NCBI RefSeq assembly: GCF_027257955.1
Contig: NZ_JANZNQ010000013.1
Span: 43,893 to 107,892 of the forward strand
Direction of reading: 5' to 3'
Source of the DNA: Zhongshania aquatica
GTDB taxonomy: Bacteria > Pseudomonadota > Gammaproteobacteria > Pseudomonadales > Spongiibacteraceae
Length of the DNA: 64,000 nt
The notes beneath the pieces are model-generated. The model saw only the letters and a program-made list of their open reading frames with translations, had not been told where the DNA came from and ran no database searches. The position numbers and the translations under genes are program-made. Below, in pieces: positions 47,612 to 56,752 of this stretch. The stretch's first letter is position 1, and each line of letters starts with the position of its first letter.

Positions 47612-48421
47612 CTATCTCGCCGCTTTTGTGCGGGGCAGCACGGGATCACGCTTTTCTATAAACGCGGCAAGTGCTTCTCGATGTTCATCGCTATTGCGAC
47701 AGCGCTGGAAGTTCTTGATCTCTTCTGCAATATAGCTCTCGCAGCTCATCTCTTCTGCATTTTTGAGATTGTTTTTGATGCAACCCAATGCATTTGTAGG
47801 GCCATTAGCCAGGCGAGTCGCTAGTTTTTCGACCTCACCGGTTAACGAATCTGCACTACAAACCTTGCTCAGCAAACCACTTCGATAGGCTTCTTCGGCG
47901 CTGTAGGTCGGGCACAACAAACAAAACTCTCGGGCTTTTCCGGCGCCCATCCATTTGCTTAAAAAATAGGCTGCGGCAAAGTCGCCAGACAATGCGATTT
48001 TTGTGTGGGCGTATCCCAAGGTTGCGGTGTCATCCGCTAAACGAAAATCGCAGGCCAATGCCAGCGATAAACCGCCGCCCACGGCAGGGCCGCGAATCTT
48101 AGCGATGGTGGGCTTGGGCATTTCATGCAACAGCATGGCGGCTTCGGCACCCACTCTCAGCAACACTTCGGTGGAATACTTACGGGTATGCTCCACACCA
48201 AGGGCTAGATTTTTGATGTCTGCGCCTGCACAAAATGCGTCACCGGCACCCTCAAGCACCACCGCACCAACAGTATCATCCTGAGCGGCATCCCTAAGGC
48301 AGCGGTATAAAGAGGTCACCATCTCTTCATTTATCGCATTTTTCAAGGCAGGACGACTCAATATAATGTGTAAAACACGGCCATCTCGACGGGAATGAAC
48401 AGGACCAATCTCATTAATCAT
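47612..48421 (-). CDS. Enoyl-CoA hydratase/isomerase family protein
   Basis: 269 residues from ATG 48421 with AAAAGGA before it; upstream in-frame codons are not needed. Crotonase fold: ISGDAFCAGADIK oxyanion segment, KIRGPAVGGGLSLALACDFRLAD, and FLSKWMGAGKAREFCL. It adds water across enoyl-CoA or isomerises the double bond. It sits near a hotdog thioesterase, suggesting an acyl-CoA pathway, but the exact substrate is not evident. Confidence 0.87.
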   Translation of the reverse strand: MINEIGPVHSRRDGRVLHIILSRPALKNAINEEMVTSLYRCLRDAAQDDTVGAVVLEGAGDAFCAGADIKNLALGVEHTRKYSTEVLLRVGAEAAMLLHEMPKPTIAKIRGPAVGGGLSLALACDFRLADDTATLGYAHTKIALSGDFAAAYFLSKWMGAGKAREFCLLCPTYSAEEAYRSGLLSKVCSADSLTGEVEKLATRLANGPTNALGCIKNNLKNAEEMSCESYIAEEIKNFQRCRNSDEHREALAAFIEKRDPVLPRTKAAR

Positions 48422-48811
48422 TATTTTTATCCTTTTAACTACTAACAGCAGCATATCGCTGCGTTTTTCAAACTAGCACGGACACTTCGCTTACGCATTA
48501 AACAAAGGTGTAAACCACAAAATACGGCACAAAACAGAGAAAAACAATGGATTAAATAACTCCTTTTATATCTAACAAGCTACGCCGTAAAAATTCTGGA
48601 AAACGCACTAATACTGAGCAAACATCGCGCAAGAACACAAATCGATCCCCCGTAAAACCAATATGTGTTCACCATTTTCTAATTTGACCAGATCCTATCA
48701 TTCTCTGGCCACGCTTTTTACAGCCAAGTTAGCCACGGCCACACTATCCACTGCAATGTGAAGAAACCGAATAGACACTGTTCAGCCTGGAAATCGTAAT
48801 CCAACAAACCT
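48422..48811. other. Non-coding leader of the Fiu-like gene, left part
   Basis: No gene is seen. It contains no clear promoter of its own; the operator cluster begins at 48812. Confidence 0.5.
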
Positions 48812-48832
48812 AAATACAAACCATTTGTATTT
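48812..48832. promoter_or_regulatory. Perfect 9-3-9 inverted repeat next to the Fur box
   Basis: AAATACAAA and TTTGTATTT are exact reverse complements with CCA between. It abuts the Fur box and lies 128 bases before the receptor start, so it looks like a second operator. The regulator is unknown. Confidence 0.6.
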
Positions 48833-48851
48833 GATAACAATTCTCATTAAG
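48833..48851. promoter_or_regulatory. Fur box of the Fiu-like receptor
   Basis: GATAACAATTCTCATTAAG has about 13 of 19 matches to the Fur consensus by eye. It precedes a catecholate-siderophore type receptor. Confidence 0.65.
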
Positions 48852-48959
48852 ATGTAGCCCGCACCACATTTCAAGAACAAGACGCAATTAACCGCGGCGC
48901 TGTCGTTACGCTGGCAGCGACTCGCGGTAGACCTTAGAGACGAAAAGGAGAACATAGAC

Positions 48960-51110
48960 GTGAAAGGCCAAGTACAAGTAAACCTGCCGCAACGCAAGCG
49001 GCTTGCACAGGCAATCGGATTAGCACTTGCCAGCTCAGCACTGCCAGCACTGGCCGCTGAAGAAGCGCAGCAAACCCTACCCGCTGTAAAAATCGAGTCT
49101 TCGGTAATTACACCCTACAAAGCAGAAAAAGCGTCATCACCCCAGTACACACAAAAACTTGCCGATACGCCTAAAACAATTACCGTTGTGCCCGAGCAGG
49201 TACTCCGCGATCAGGCCGTAAGCAGTCTTCGTGACGCTCTTCGCAATGTTTCTGGAATAACAATGCAGGCAGGCGAAGGCGGCGCTGCCGCAGGCGACAA
49301 TCTCAGTATTCGTGGATTTGATGCCACCAACGACCTGTATGTAGACGGTGTTAGAGATATCGGCGCCTACAGCCGCGACACGTTTAACCTAGAACAGCTA
49401 GAAGTGACCAAAGGTCCATCATCTACTGTCAGCGGACGCGGCTCAGCGGGCGGCTCCGTTAACATGGTAAGCAAAGCGGCAAAATTCGAAGACTTTAAAC
49501 GCGGCACCGTTATGGTTGGCAACGACAACCAGTTGCGCGCCACCGCCGACATCAATGGCGTGTTAAGTAATAATTTAGCTGGCCGAATTAACATCATGAC
49601 CCAGGACAGCGGCGTACCCGGACGTGATGTTACAGAGAATAAAGGTAGTGGATTTGCAGGTGCACTAACGTATTTATTGTCAGAAAAAACAACACTGACA
49701 GGCGGTATTAGCTACTTAGACCAAGACAATATACCCGACGGCGGTGTGCCTTTACTGACCAACGCAAATGGCGAGCGCTACTTAGATAAAGATACTGCTG
49801 AAAACTACTACGGCGTTGAAAATCGCGACTACGACAAAAATGAAATAAGCACCGTCAAACTCGCCGTTGATCACCGCTTCAACGACACGCTAAGCCTACG
49901 CAATCAGACCTTTATCGGCACCACAGAAACCTCTGCCGCATTCACCCGACCAAGCTTTGACTCTACGGCGGGTAATGTGCGACGCGGTGGCGTAAAAGGC
50001 CGCGACGAAGATCGCGATATCATTTCTAACCAAACCACACTGCGCAGCGACTTCAGCAGCGGCAGCGTTGACCACAATTTGGTCACTGGTATCGACATTA
50101 CGCAAGAAGAATATATTAACTACGAGCTGCGGCCCACCAACGACAATCCGCCCAATGTTGACCTATACAACCCTGTCACCGACGATCCATATGGCGGCTC
50201 TATTACCCGCGCCGGCGGCAAGCGTAAAGGGACATACGACGCGATATCACTATTTGTCAGTGACACGCTCACCTTTACACCGAAGTGGTCAGTCAATCTG
50301 GGCGTGCGAGTTGAGGACTACGAGCAAGAGTATTCGCAAGACTATTCTTCAACTGGTCGCGGTGGTGTTATCACCGACCCATTCAAGTATAAATCTAGTG
50401 ATACCTTAATTAGCTGGAACGCTGCGGTTACGTATAAGCCAGTAGAAAATGGCAGCATTTATCTCGGTGTCGGCAATGCGCAAACGCCTCTGGGCAGCAA
50501 CCTAACACTGTCATCGGATGAACAAAACCTAGATGCTGAAGAGGATCAAATCTTAGAACTCGGCACCAAGTGGGAACTGTTCGATGCCAAGGTTCTTGCC
50601 AATGCAGCACTATTCCGCTCGGTTAAAACAAACGCAGCAACCAACGACGTCGACAACGACGACGCGCTAGTACTCGACGGTGAGCAAGTAGTACAAGGCA
50701 TAGAGCTAGGCATTAACGGCACCATCACATCGAAGTGGGCGATCATCGCCAACTACACCTATACCGATAGCGAAATCAAAGATTCTGGCGATCCAGCAGA
50801 AGTTGGCGTGGTTATTTTCAATACACCTGAGCACAGCGCCAGCCTATGGACCACCTACGAAATTGATCGCGCATGGCAAGTGGGCGGTGGTCTGCAGTAC
50901 ATTGGCGAATACGAGAATGGCGACACTACTGAACTAGACGCAGTCACATTGCTAAACGCAACCGCCTCTTTCCAAGCGACGGATAACGTTAAATTACAAC
51001 TCAACGCCAACAACTTAACAGACGAAAAATATCTGCTTAAGCCCCGTGGTAGCCGAGGCGTTCCAGGGCCTGGTAAAAGCGTCACGCTTACTGCCAGTCT
51101 GGAGTTCTAA
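48960..51110 (+). CDS. fiu: Catecholate siderophore TonB receptor, Fiu-like
   Basis: 716 residues from GTG with AAAGGAG eight bases before it. Signal sequence to ...LPALAAEEAQQ. Plug motifs: LADTPKTITVVPEQVL, SIRGFDATNDLYVDGVRDIG and VTKGPSSTVSGRGSAGG; barrel to terminal ...VTLTASLEF. These match the Fiu/PiuA-type receptors. It imports ferric catechols, and cephalosporin-siderophore drugs in relatives. A PiuC/YbiX gene follows, as in E. coli (fiu-ybiX). Confidence 0.87.
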   Translation: MKGQVQVNLPQRKRLAQAIGLALASSALPALAAEEAQQTLPAVKIESSVITPYKAEKASSPQYTQKLADTPKTITVVPEQVLRDQAVSSLRDALRNVSGITMQAGEGGAAAGDNLSIRGFDATNDLYVDGVRDIGAYSRDTFNLEQLEVTKGPSSTVSGRGSAGGSVNMVSKAAKFEDFKRGTVMVGNDNQLRATADINGVLSNNLAGRINIMTQDSGVPGRDVTENKGSGFAGALTYLLSEKTTLTGGISYLDQDNIPDGGVPLLTNANGERYLDKDTAENYYGVENRDYDKNEISTVKLAVDHRFNDTLSLRNQTFIGTTETSAAFTRPSFDSTAGNVRRGGVKGRDEDRDIISNQTTLRSDFSSGSVDHNLVTGIDITQEEYINYELRPTNDNPPNVDLYNPVTDDPYGGSITRAGGKRKGTYDAISLFVSDTLTFTPKWSVNLGVRVEDYEQEYSQDYSSTGRGGVITDPFKYKSSDTLISWNAAVTYKPVENGSIYLGVGNAQTPLGSNLTLSSDEQNLDAEEDQILELGTKWELFDAKVLANAALFRSVKTNAATNDVDNDDALVLDGEQVVQGIELGINGTITSKWAIIANYTYTDSEIKDSGDPAEVGVVIFNTPEHSASLWTTYEIDRAWQVGGGLQYIGEYENGDTTELDAVTLLNATASFQATDNVKLQLNANNLTDEKYLLKPRGSRGVPGPGKSVTLTASLEF

Positions 51111-51173
51111 TTTGATAGACGCGATGCTATCGTTTTAATGACACGTTTTTGAGAAACGCTGAAGACAATATCG

Positions 51174-51196
51174 CCCCGCACTACGCGGGGCATTTT
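51174..51196 (+). terminator. Terminator between Fiu-like and PiuC genes
   Basis: CCCCGC-N5-GCGGGG followed by TTTT. It lies between a receptor and its usual partner, so the second gene may be expressed at a lower level or from readthrough. Confidence 0.7.
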
Positions 51197-51214
51197 CGTT
51201 AAAGGTCTATTTGT

Positions 51215-51895
51215 ATGTTAGTAAAAATACCCGCACTACTCAGTAAAACAGAAATCCGGCACTGCCGAGGCATAATGGAGGCTGCAAACTGGGTCGACGG
51301 TAAGGTGACGGCGGGCTACCAGTCAGCAAAAACCAAGAACAATATTCAGCTAGAAGAAAATTCTGACGCCGCAAAACAGTTGGGCGATATTATTTTAGCA
51401 GCGCTGGCGAAGAACAATTTATTCATGTCTGCCGCCCTACCTTTAAAAATATTCCCACCGCTGTTTAACTGCTATCAAGGCGGCCACTCCTTTGGCGTAC
51501 ATGTCGACAATGCCATTCGGCAAGTCAAAGGCACTGCGGTAAAGGTGAGAACCGATCTATCGATGACGCTGTTCTTCTCAGAGCCCGAAGAGTATGACGG
51601 CGGGGAATTGGTGATTGAAGATACCTACGGTACACAGAGCGTTAAGCTGGCGGCGGGGGATATGATCTTATATCCATCGACCAGTTTGCACCGTGTTACA
51701 CCGGTGACGAGAGGGCGTCGCTTGGCTTCGTTTTTCTGGCTACAAAGTATGGTCGCCAGCGATGAGAAACGCACCCTACTATACGACATGGATATGAGCA
51801 TTCAAAATTTAAGTCAGGGCAATGAAGATCACCCTGCCATCATTCAACTCACCGGCGTGTACCACAACCTACTGCGACAATGGGCGCAAACCTAA
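51215..51895 (+). CDS. piuC: PKHD-type Fe(II)/2-oxoglutarate dioxygenase, YbiX/PiuC
   Basis: 226 residues. The Fe-binding HxD is HVDNAIR in FGVHVDNAI, the second His lies in [15 protein letters not shown], and Arg of the RGRR region would hold 2-oxoglutarate. PiuC/YbiX proteins are encoded with iron receptors. The physiological substrate is not known. Confidence 0.9.
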   Translation: MLVKIPALLSKTEIRHCRGIMEAANWVDGKVTAGYQSAKTKNNIQLEENSDAAKQLGDIILAALAKNNLFMSAALPLKIFPPLFNCYQGGHSFGVHVDNAIRQVKGTAVKVRTDLSMTLFFSEPEEYDGGELVIEDTYGTQSVKLAAGDMILYPSTSLHRVTPVTRGRRLASFFWLQSMVASDEKRTLLYDMDMSIQNLSQGNEDHPAIIQLTGVYHNLLRQWAQT

Positions 51896-51935
51896 TACAG
51901 GCGAGGCACCCATCTACTGTTATGCAATGATGAGC

Positions 51936-52409
51936 CTATGACTCATCACTGGTATTGCGATATTTTATTTGCAAGCCTTTTAGAAAATTACGCAAAATTT
52001 GGTCTTTACATTCGCGATAATGTTTGTGATCTGTCTTGCGAAAAAACGCACTCAGCTCATGCTTACTAATTTTAAAGTCTGCTAATTCCAAAATTGCCAT
52101 TACGTCTTCAGCCTTCAGACTTAATGCAATTTTCAACTTCATAAAAATCATATTGTTCGTTAGACGTTTTTCTGCAACCGGCTTTTGGCCGTCTTTTGCA
52201 CCGCGCTTATCGACAATTAAGCCATTTAAAAAGGCAGCCATAAGAAGATCGCTACAGTCTTCATAGCCCTCATCACCTTCCTTTTTTAGCCACGCGCTAA
52301 CTTCTTCACGCGAGACGTGATGATCAGCCAAACCGTAAATTGCTATCATTTTTGAATCATTAAAATCAAAGATGTAGCGCACTCGGCGCAACACATCATT
52401 ATTTACCAT
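51936..52409 (-). CDS. yehS: DUF1456/YehS-family protein
   Basis: 157 residues with the repeated DUF1456 pattern: MVNNDVLRRVRYIFDFNDSK, then a second half NMIFMKLKIALSLKAEDVM. The two halves are homologous-looking, with ISKHELSAFFRK mirroring VSREEVSAWLKK. Function unknown. Confidence 0.85.
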   Translation of the reverse strand: MVNNDVLRRVRYIFDFNDSKMIAIYGLADHHVSREEVSAWLKKEGDEGYEDCSDLLMAAFLNGLIVDKRGAKDGQKPVAEKRLTNNMIFMKLKIALSLKAEDVMAILELADFKISKHELSAFFRKTDHKHYRECKDQILRNFLKGLQIKYRNTSDES

Positions 52410-52440
52410 TTTACTTTCCTATTACGATTACGGTCTTAAC

Positions 52441-53376
52441 TCAGTCATCAGAACGGCGCGAACCATCTTTAAAGCGCTGCTTACGAGCCTGATTTTCTGC
52501 CTCTTTAATAGCCTTTGCTTCCGCAACGGCCAAATTTTCTCGTTCCAGCATCGCGGGTGTTTCAAGGCTGATTCGCCCCACGGTGCCAGCACGCAATTCA
52601 TTAATCAATAATTCGCATATCTTATGTAGATTGATGCGACCACCCGCCGTAAGCGCGCCACGCCGACGTGCTGCCGCCTCTAAAAATGCCAGCTCGGTGT
52701 CGGGAATACTCTCTAGTTGGAAGCGAGCCTTGAGTAGATCGGGGTAGGCCTTAATTAAATACTCAGCAGCGTAAAATCCGACGTCATCGAATTCCATCGC
52801 GGTATTTTTAATAGCACCGGTTACCGCTAAGCGGTAACTACTATGGGGGTTTTCAATTTTTGGCCAAAGAATACCGGGAGTGTCGAACAAGACGATACCG
52901 CTGCCCAAATTAATCCGCTGCTGACTCTTTGTGACCGCTGGCTCATTGCCGGTTTTTGCGATAATGCGATCAGCCAAAATATTAATCAGCGTCGATTTAC
53001 CGACATTGGGAATACCGACGATCATGGTATTAATGGTTTTTAAACTGGCGTCTTTGGCAGGGAACATTTTTCGGCAGAGGTCGATAAGCTGCTTAATTTT
53101 TGCGGGCTCATCAGTAGTAGTGGTAAACGACTTTACACCACGGTCGCGATCCAGGTATTCCTGCCACTCGGCGGTCACCTTGGGGTCGGCCAAATCCGCT
53201 TTGCTCAACACTTTAATACAGGGCTTGGCGCCGCGCAGTTTTGCAATGGCTGGGTTTTCGCTAGAACTTGGAATCCGAGCGTCCAATACCTCTATCAGCA
53301 GATCAACCTGAGGCAGCACATCGGCAATCGCCTTTTGTGCTTTGTGCATATGTCCCGGGTACCACTGAATCGCCAT
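52441..53376 (-). CDS. ylqF: Ribosome biogenesis GTPase YlqF/RbgA
   Basis: 311 residues of a circularly permuted GTPase. G4 NKAD-like SKADL comes first, then G1 GIPNVGKST and G3 DTPG. N-terminus WYPGHMHKAQ is the family mark. It helps assemble the 50S subunit in bacteria where studied. It is 31 bases before yehS on the same strand. Confidence 0.93.
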   Translation of the reverse strand: MAIQWYPGHMHKAQKAIADVLPQVDLLIEVLDARIPSSSENPAIAKLRGAKPCIKVLSKADLADPKVTAEWQEYLDRDRGVKSFTTTTDEPAKIKQLIDLCRKMFPAKDASLKTINTMIVGIPNVGKSTLINILADRIIAKTGNEPAVTKSQQRINLGSGIVLFDTPGILWPKIENPHSSYRLAVTGAIKNTAMEFDDVGFYAAEYLIKAYPDLLKARFQLESIPDTELAFLEAAARRRGALTAGGRINLHKICELLINELRAGTVGRISLETPAMLERENLAVAEAKAIKEAENQARKQRFKDGSRRSDD

Positions 53377-53446
53377 CGAGCGCGCCTTTTTTAAGAAAGA
53401 CGCTATTGTACGTTAAGCTGAGCGACTTTGGGTAACCGCTGCGCAA

Positions 53447-54082
53447 TCACTCAGTAATTGACCAGCCCTCAATTACACTGCGGTGATAATTCGAGATCGG
53501 CGATGACAGCGCTTTGTCGATTAATAGCCGCGACCGCTCCTTTGCATGCCACAGATCGAACACGTCTACGACGCCCGCGTAATCCTCGATAGTTTTCACC
53601 AACACAATCGGATCTTCCGCTCGAATATTGCCGTGTCTCAGCACCCGTACATAGGCACCGGGCCTAGACGCACGAACAAACTGTTTGGCAAACCCAGTAT
53701 CACCCATACGCACCGCCAATTTGAAACAGGGTGTACGCGGGGCAGAAATTTCGAGAATGGTATTGTCGATCATCAAGCGATCGCCAATCAGCAGATCCCG
53801 CAGCTCAATGCCCTCGGTGGTGATATTTTCGCCAAAAGTACCCGGGCTTAATGGTCGCTCCAATTCCTCAGACCACCACTGATAATCTTCTGTTGAGTAA
53901 AGATATACCGCTTGATCAGCGCCACCATGAACGCTCAAGTCGGCGATGGTGTCGCCTTCAATACCTGCGCTGCTTACATATACTGAGGTATCTATTGGCT
54001 CCTTATAAAGACCGGTATCAACTAATTTACCGTCGAACTCCAGCTGCCTATATTGCGCTCGATTGATAGATACAATCTTCAT
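53447..54082 (-). CDS. MOSC domain protein, YiiM-like
   Basis: 211 residues. YDTSVYV-like IDTSVYVSSAGIEGDTIADLSVHGGADQAVYLYS is the MOSC N-terminal signature, followed by FGENITTEG, GD and a conserved Cys in PRTPCFKLAVRMG. MOSC proteins handle molybdopterin or sulfur; YiiM-type members detoxify N-hydroxylated bases in E. coli. Confidence 0.88.
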   Translation of the reverse strand: MKIVSINRAQYRQLEFDGKLVDTGLYKEPIDTSVYVSSAGIEGDTIADLSVHGGADQAVYLYSTEDYQWWSEELERPLSPGTFGENITTEGIELRDLLIGDRLMIDNTILEISAPRTPCFKLAVRMGDTGFAKQFVRASRPGAYVRVLRHGNIRAEDPIVLVKTIEDYAGVVDVFDLWHAKERSRLLIDKALSSPISNYHRSVIEGWSITE

Positions 54083-54294
54083 CCACGTCCCTCACCTCAC
54101 AATTTCCTATACTCAATCATTTACAATGATCAAATGTGAGGACTAAGCATGCCAAAGGTCGCGCCATGGATGATATACGTCAGTCAACATATCTAGCCGA
54201 AGCGCGGGCCTTAGCTTGCCGTTTATCAGGCCGGAGCACCTACTCGCCGTGAATTACCTAGCAGTATCCGCAGCGCCGACTCGGTCCTAGATTT
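54083..54294. other. Short gap with no gene
   Basis: A 212-base stretch on the right of MOSC holds no open frame of note. Confidence 0.4.
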
Positions 54295-54747
54295 TTAAAT
54301 GAGCTCTGTTTTCGTCCGGTCGGTCTCACAGAATATTGCAACCAATGAATAGCGCATGAACCCGCTACAGGTCGTCAAATAGTCGCGAATGCCGTGCTTA
54401 ACAATCTCAGCAAAGGATTCATCTTTAAACTTCCAGTGTGTCGATTCCGCTAAGCATTGCCTCATTGCCGACATATCACAGACCACGCTATGGGCAGAGT
54501 CCTGAGTCTTACTGTCGTCGCTTACGACAATCTTTAATATATCGCCGTCACCAAACTCAAAGATCAAATAGCGGGACTCATCGTTAATATTGTCGGCTAA
54601 TTGACTCACCGCTTTATCAACACAGGCAACGATCAGCGGATCAAAATCAGACTCAGCTTTGGCCAAGCTTGCCGCCACATAACAATATTCAGCTGAGATT
54701 CTGGTTTCAGTTCCAGTTCCAGTATCTGGCTGCCAATTCACATTCAT
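54295..54747 (-). CDS. Hypothetical protein
   Basis: 150 residues from ATG 54747. A longer open frame to 54828 runs through the stem of the pbpG terminator, so I use the later ATG. No family recognised; acidic and Cys-containing (FDPLIVACVDKAVSQLAD, VSDDSKTQDSAHSVVCD). Confidence 0.6.
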   Translation of the reverse strand: MNVNWQPDTGTGTETRISAEYCYVAASLAKAESDFDPLIVACVDKAVSQLADNINDESRYLIFEFGDGDILKIVVSDDSKTQDSAHSVVCDMSAMRQCLAESTHWKFKDESFAEIVKHGIRDYLTTCSGFMRYSLVAIFCETDRTKTELI

Positions 54748-54790
54748 TAAAACAACGCCCTTATCATCATGTTTATTTACGGAGAGCAGA

Positions 54791-54824
54791 AACAAGAAGG
54801 GCCTCCCTGCGAACAGGAAGGCCC
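54791..54824 (-). terminator. Stem-loop after pbpG
   Basis: GGGCCT-CCTG and CAGG-AGGCCC form a long stem with one mismatch and a CGAA loop, just past the pbpG stop on the minus strand. The T-tract is weak (TTCTTGTTT). Confidence 0.7.
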
Positions 54825-54848
54825 TCACGTTTCCAATATATTTAGCGT

Positions 54849-55760
54849 CTAACGAATACTTGCGGTCGTTCTCGCAGCAAGATATTCAGACACTTTCTTC
54901 TTTTGGTAAACCTGCGCCGCGGTGGCAACACTGCCACCCTTGCCAGACTCTAACCAGCGCTTAATACGACCGGCATCGCCAACAGGGCTAGTTTTCCCGA
55001 AAGAATCGAGCATAACGAACAATAGATCCTTACCGTCAACTTTTGCCTTCATTACAAGACAGCGACCAGCTTCATTGAGATAGCCCGTTTTACTCATGGC
55101 TACGTCCCAACGATTGTAACGAACTAGTGCGTTGGTATTCACATAGGCTAAACGATAAGCCGGATATTTGAAATTAGCGGTGTGCGTTGCCGTCGTTGAG
55201 TATTCAGAAATTTCTGGATACTTCGCCGCCGCGGCAACTAACTTAGCCATATCCGCAGCGGTAGACACGTTTTTATGTGACAGGCCGCTGCTGTCGTCAA
55301 AATGGGTGTTTTTCATACCAAGAGCGCGCGCCTTCGCATTCATTTTGGCGACAAAGGCGGTCATACCACCGGGATAGTTGCGCCCCAATGCCGCCGCTGC
55401 GAGATTTTCTGAGGACATCAGAGCCAAACGCAGTGCTTCACCCCGTGGCAATGCCGAATCCATACGAATACGTGAGTAATAGTTATTAACTGCTTTACGG
55501 TCTGCTTGTGAAAAACGGATTTCTTCACGCAATGGCAGCCGTGCGTCCAATACCACCATCGCTGTCATGACCTTGGTCAATGATGCAATTGGTTTAACAA
55601 TATCAGCATATTTTTGATAAACCACTTCACCACTGTTCGCGTCGAGCACAATCGCACTGACCGAGGCCAACTGCAAATTTGCAGGATTACGTTTCACTTC
55701 GGCCGCCATAACCGGCGAAAAAACAAGTGAAGCAAGCAGTGCAATCATTATTTTTTTCAT
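54849..55760 (-). CDS. pbpG: D-alanyl-D-alanine endopeptidase, PBP7 type
   Basis: 303 residues with a signal peptide ending near residue 20. Active-site motifs: SLTK at 60-63 (SxxK), SSEN (SxN), and KTGY. It cleaves peptide cross-links of murein in the periplasm. It is a class C low-molecular-mass PBP. Neighbouring small proteins of unknown function surround it on the same strand. Confidence 0.92.
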   Translation of the reverse strand: MKKIMIALLASLVFSPVMAAEVKRNPANLQLASVSAIVLDANSGEVVYQKYADIVKPIASLTKVMTAMVVLDARLPLREEIRFSQADRKAVNNYYSRIRMDSALPRGEALRLALMSSENLAAAALGRNYPGGMTAFVAKMNAKARALGMKNTHFDDSSGLSHKNVSTAADMAKLVAAAAKYPEISEYSTTATHTANFKYPAYRLAYVNTNALVRYNRWDVAMSKTGYLNEAGRCLVMKAKVDGKDLLFVMLDSFGKTSPVGDAGRIKRWLESGKGGSVATAAQVYQKKKVSEYLAARTTASIR

Positions 55761-55852
55761 TAACTCACCGTCTAACTAACAAACTATGTGGAGGCTATCA
55801 TGGCTTTTACAGCGAAACTGCCAACTTGTTCAATTTTTAAGCAAACAGCGAA

Positions 55853-56260
55853 CTATTCACTAATCTTTAAGCGCAATGTATCTAAAATTTGATCAACGGC
55901 GGCGCGGTCCATATCGCGATCATCCTCCGCGCAAGCATAGCTCACTAACAGTAAGTGACCACCACCGTGTAGAAACCATTCGCGAATATAATCCCCTTCT
56001 TCGACAGTTTCAAATTCCCAACCACGATAATCGTCGCCTATTTTGCATACTTTGCCGTCAGCAATAGCCATACCAACTTCTTTTATTAGGGATTTTACGT
56101 CTTGCTCGCTCGCTGGTTTGCCATGCTCTGCCTGCAAACTGCTTAAACTGATACAGCCTAATTCGTCCTGATCAAAGATCAGAATACTGTCCTCATCCTG
56201 CTCGGTACGCCATTCTTCAGGTAAACCGATAAACCACCAGTCAGACTCAACTTCTTGCAT
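55853..56260 (-). CDS. Hypothetical protein
   Basis: 135 residues, acidic. WWFIGLPEEWRTEQDEDSILIFD and DYIREWFLHGGGHLLLVSYACAEDDRD are notable. The C-terminal HGGGHLLL-type strand and helix AAVDQILDTLRL resemble small uncharacterised proteins encoded near rimI in related bacteria. No motif for function. Confidence 0.7.
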   Translation of the reverse strand: MQEVESDWWFIGLPEEWRTEQDEDSILIFDQDELGCISLSSLQAEHGKPASEQDVKSLIKEVGMAIADGKVCKIGDDYRGWEFETVEEGDYIREWFLHGGGHLLLVSYACAEDDRDMDRAAVDQILDTLRLKISE

Positions 56261-56302
56261 AACATCTATCTCAGTAATTTAGCTAAGCGCTGGAATTTAT
56301 TT

Positions 56303-56752
56303 TTAAACCAATAAAGGAAGATCCGCCGACATTAATATCGCATCTTCATGACCATCGCCTAGGGGATAATATTTTTTACGGATGCCGTCTTCGACAAAAC
56401 CCAACTTGCTGTACAAGGCCCGCGCTACTGTATTGGATACCCGCACTTCTAGCAAACAGCGGGCACCACCAAATTGCTGCATCCACTCCAAACCTTCGGT
56501 CAGTAAACGCCGTCCCACTCCGCTGCCACGACAGTCGTTATCAACAACAATATTCAACAAACTAACGTCGTCTAATACTAGGGTGTAGGCGCTGATTGCT
56601 AGCAATTCATCGCCTTGCCAGTAACCAAGGCAGTGATCATCGCGAAGACTGCGCAGCCAATTTACCCGCCCCCACGGATGGGGGTCAGAGCGAGTTTCTA
56701 TTAACAGGCATTGTTCTAGATGATGAATGCCTAGCATTGCAATGCGTGTCAT
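56303..56752 (-). CDS. rimI: Ribosomal protein S18 alanine N-acetyltransferase
   Basis: 149 residues. The GNAT core has IVVDNDCRGSGVGRRLLTEGL (acetyl-CoA site) and LEVRVSNTVARALYSKLGFVEDG. It acetylates the N-terminal Ala of S18. The ATG used (56752) overlaps the stop of the holD-like gene as ATGA, so an earlier in-frame codon at 56803 is unlikely. Confidence 0.9.
   Translation of the reverse strand: MTRIAMLGIHHLEQCLLIETRSDPHPWGRVNWLRSLRDDHCLGYWQGDELLAISAYTLVLDDVSLLNIVVDNDCRGSGVGRRLLTEGLEWMQQFGGARCLLEVRVSNTVARALYSKLGFVEDGIRKKYYPLGDGHEDAILMSADLPLLV

Noticed and set aside
54748..54828. N-terminal extension of the hypothetical gene at 54295
   Set aside because: It runs through the pbpG terminator stem, and a later ATG starts a more plausible protein.
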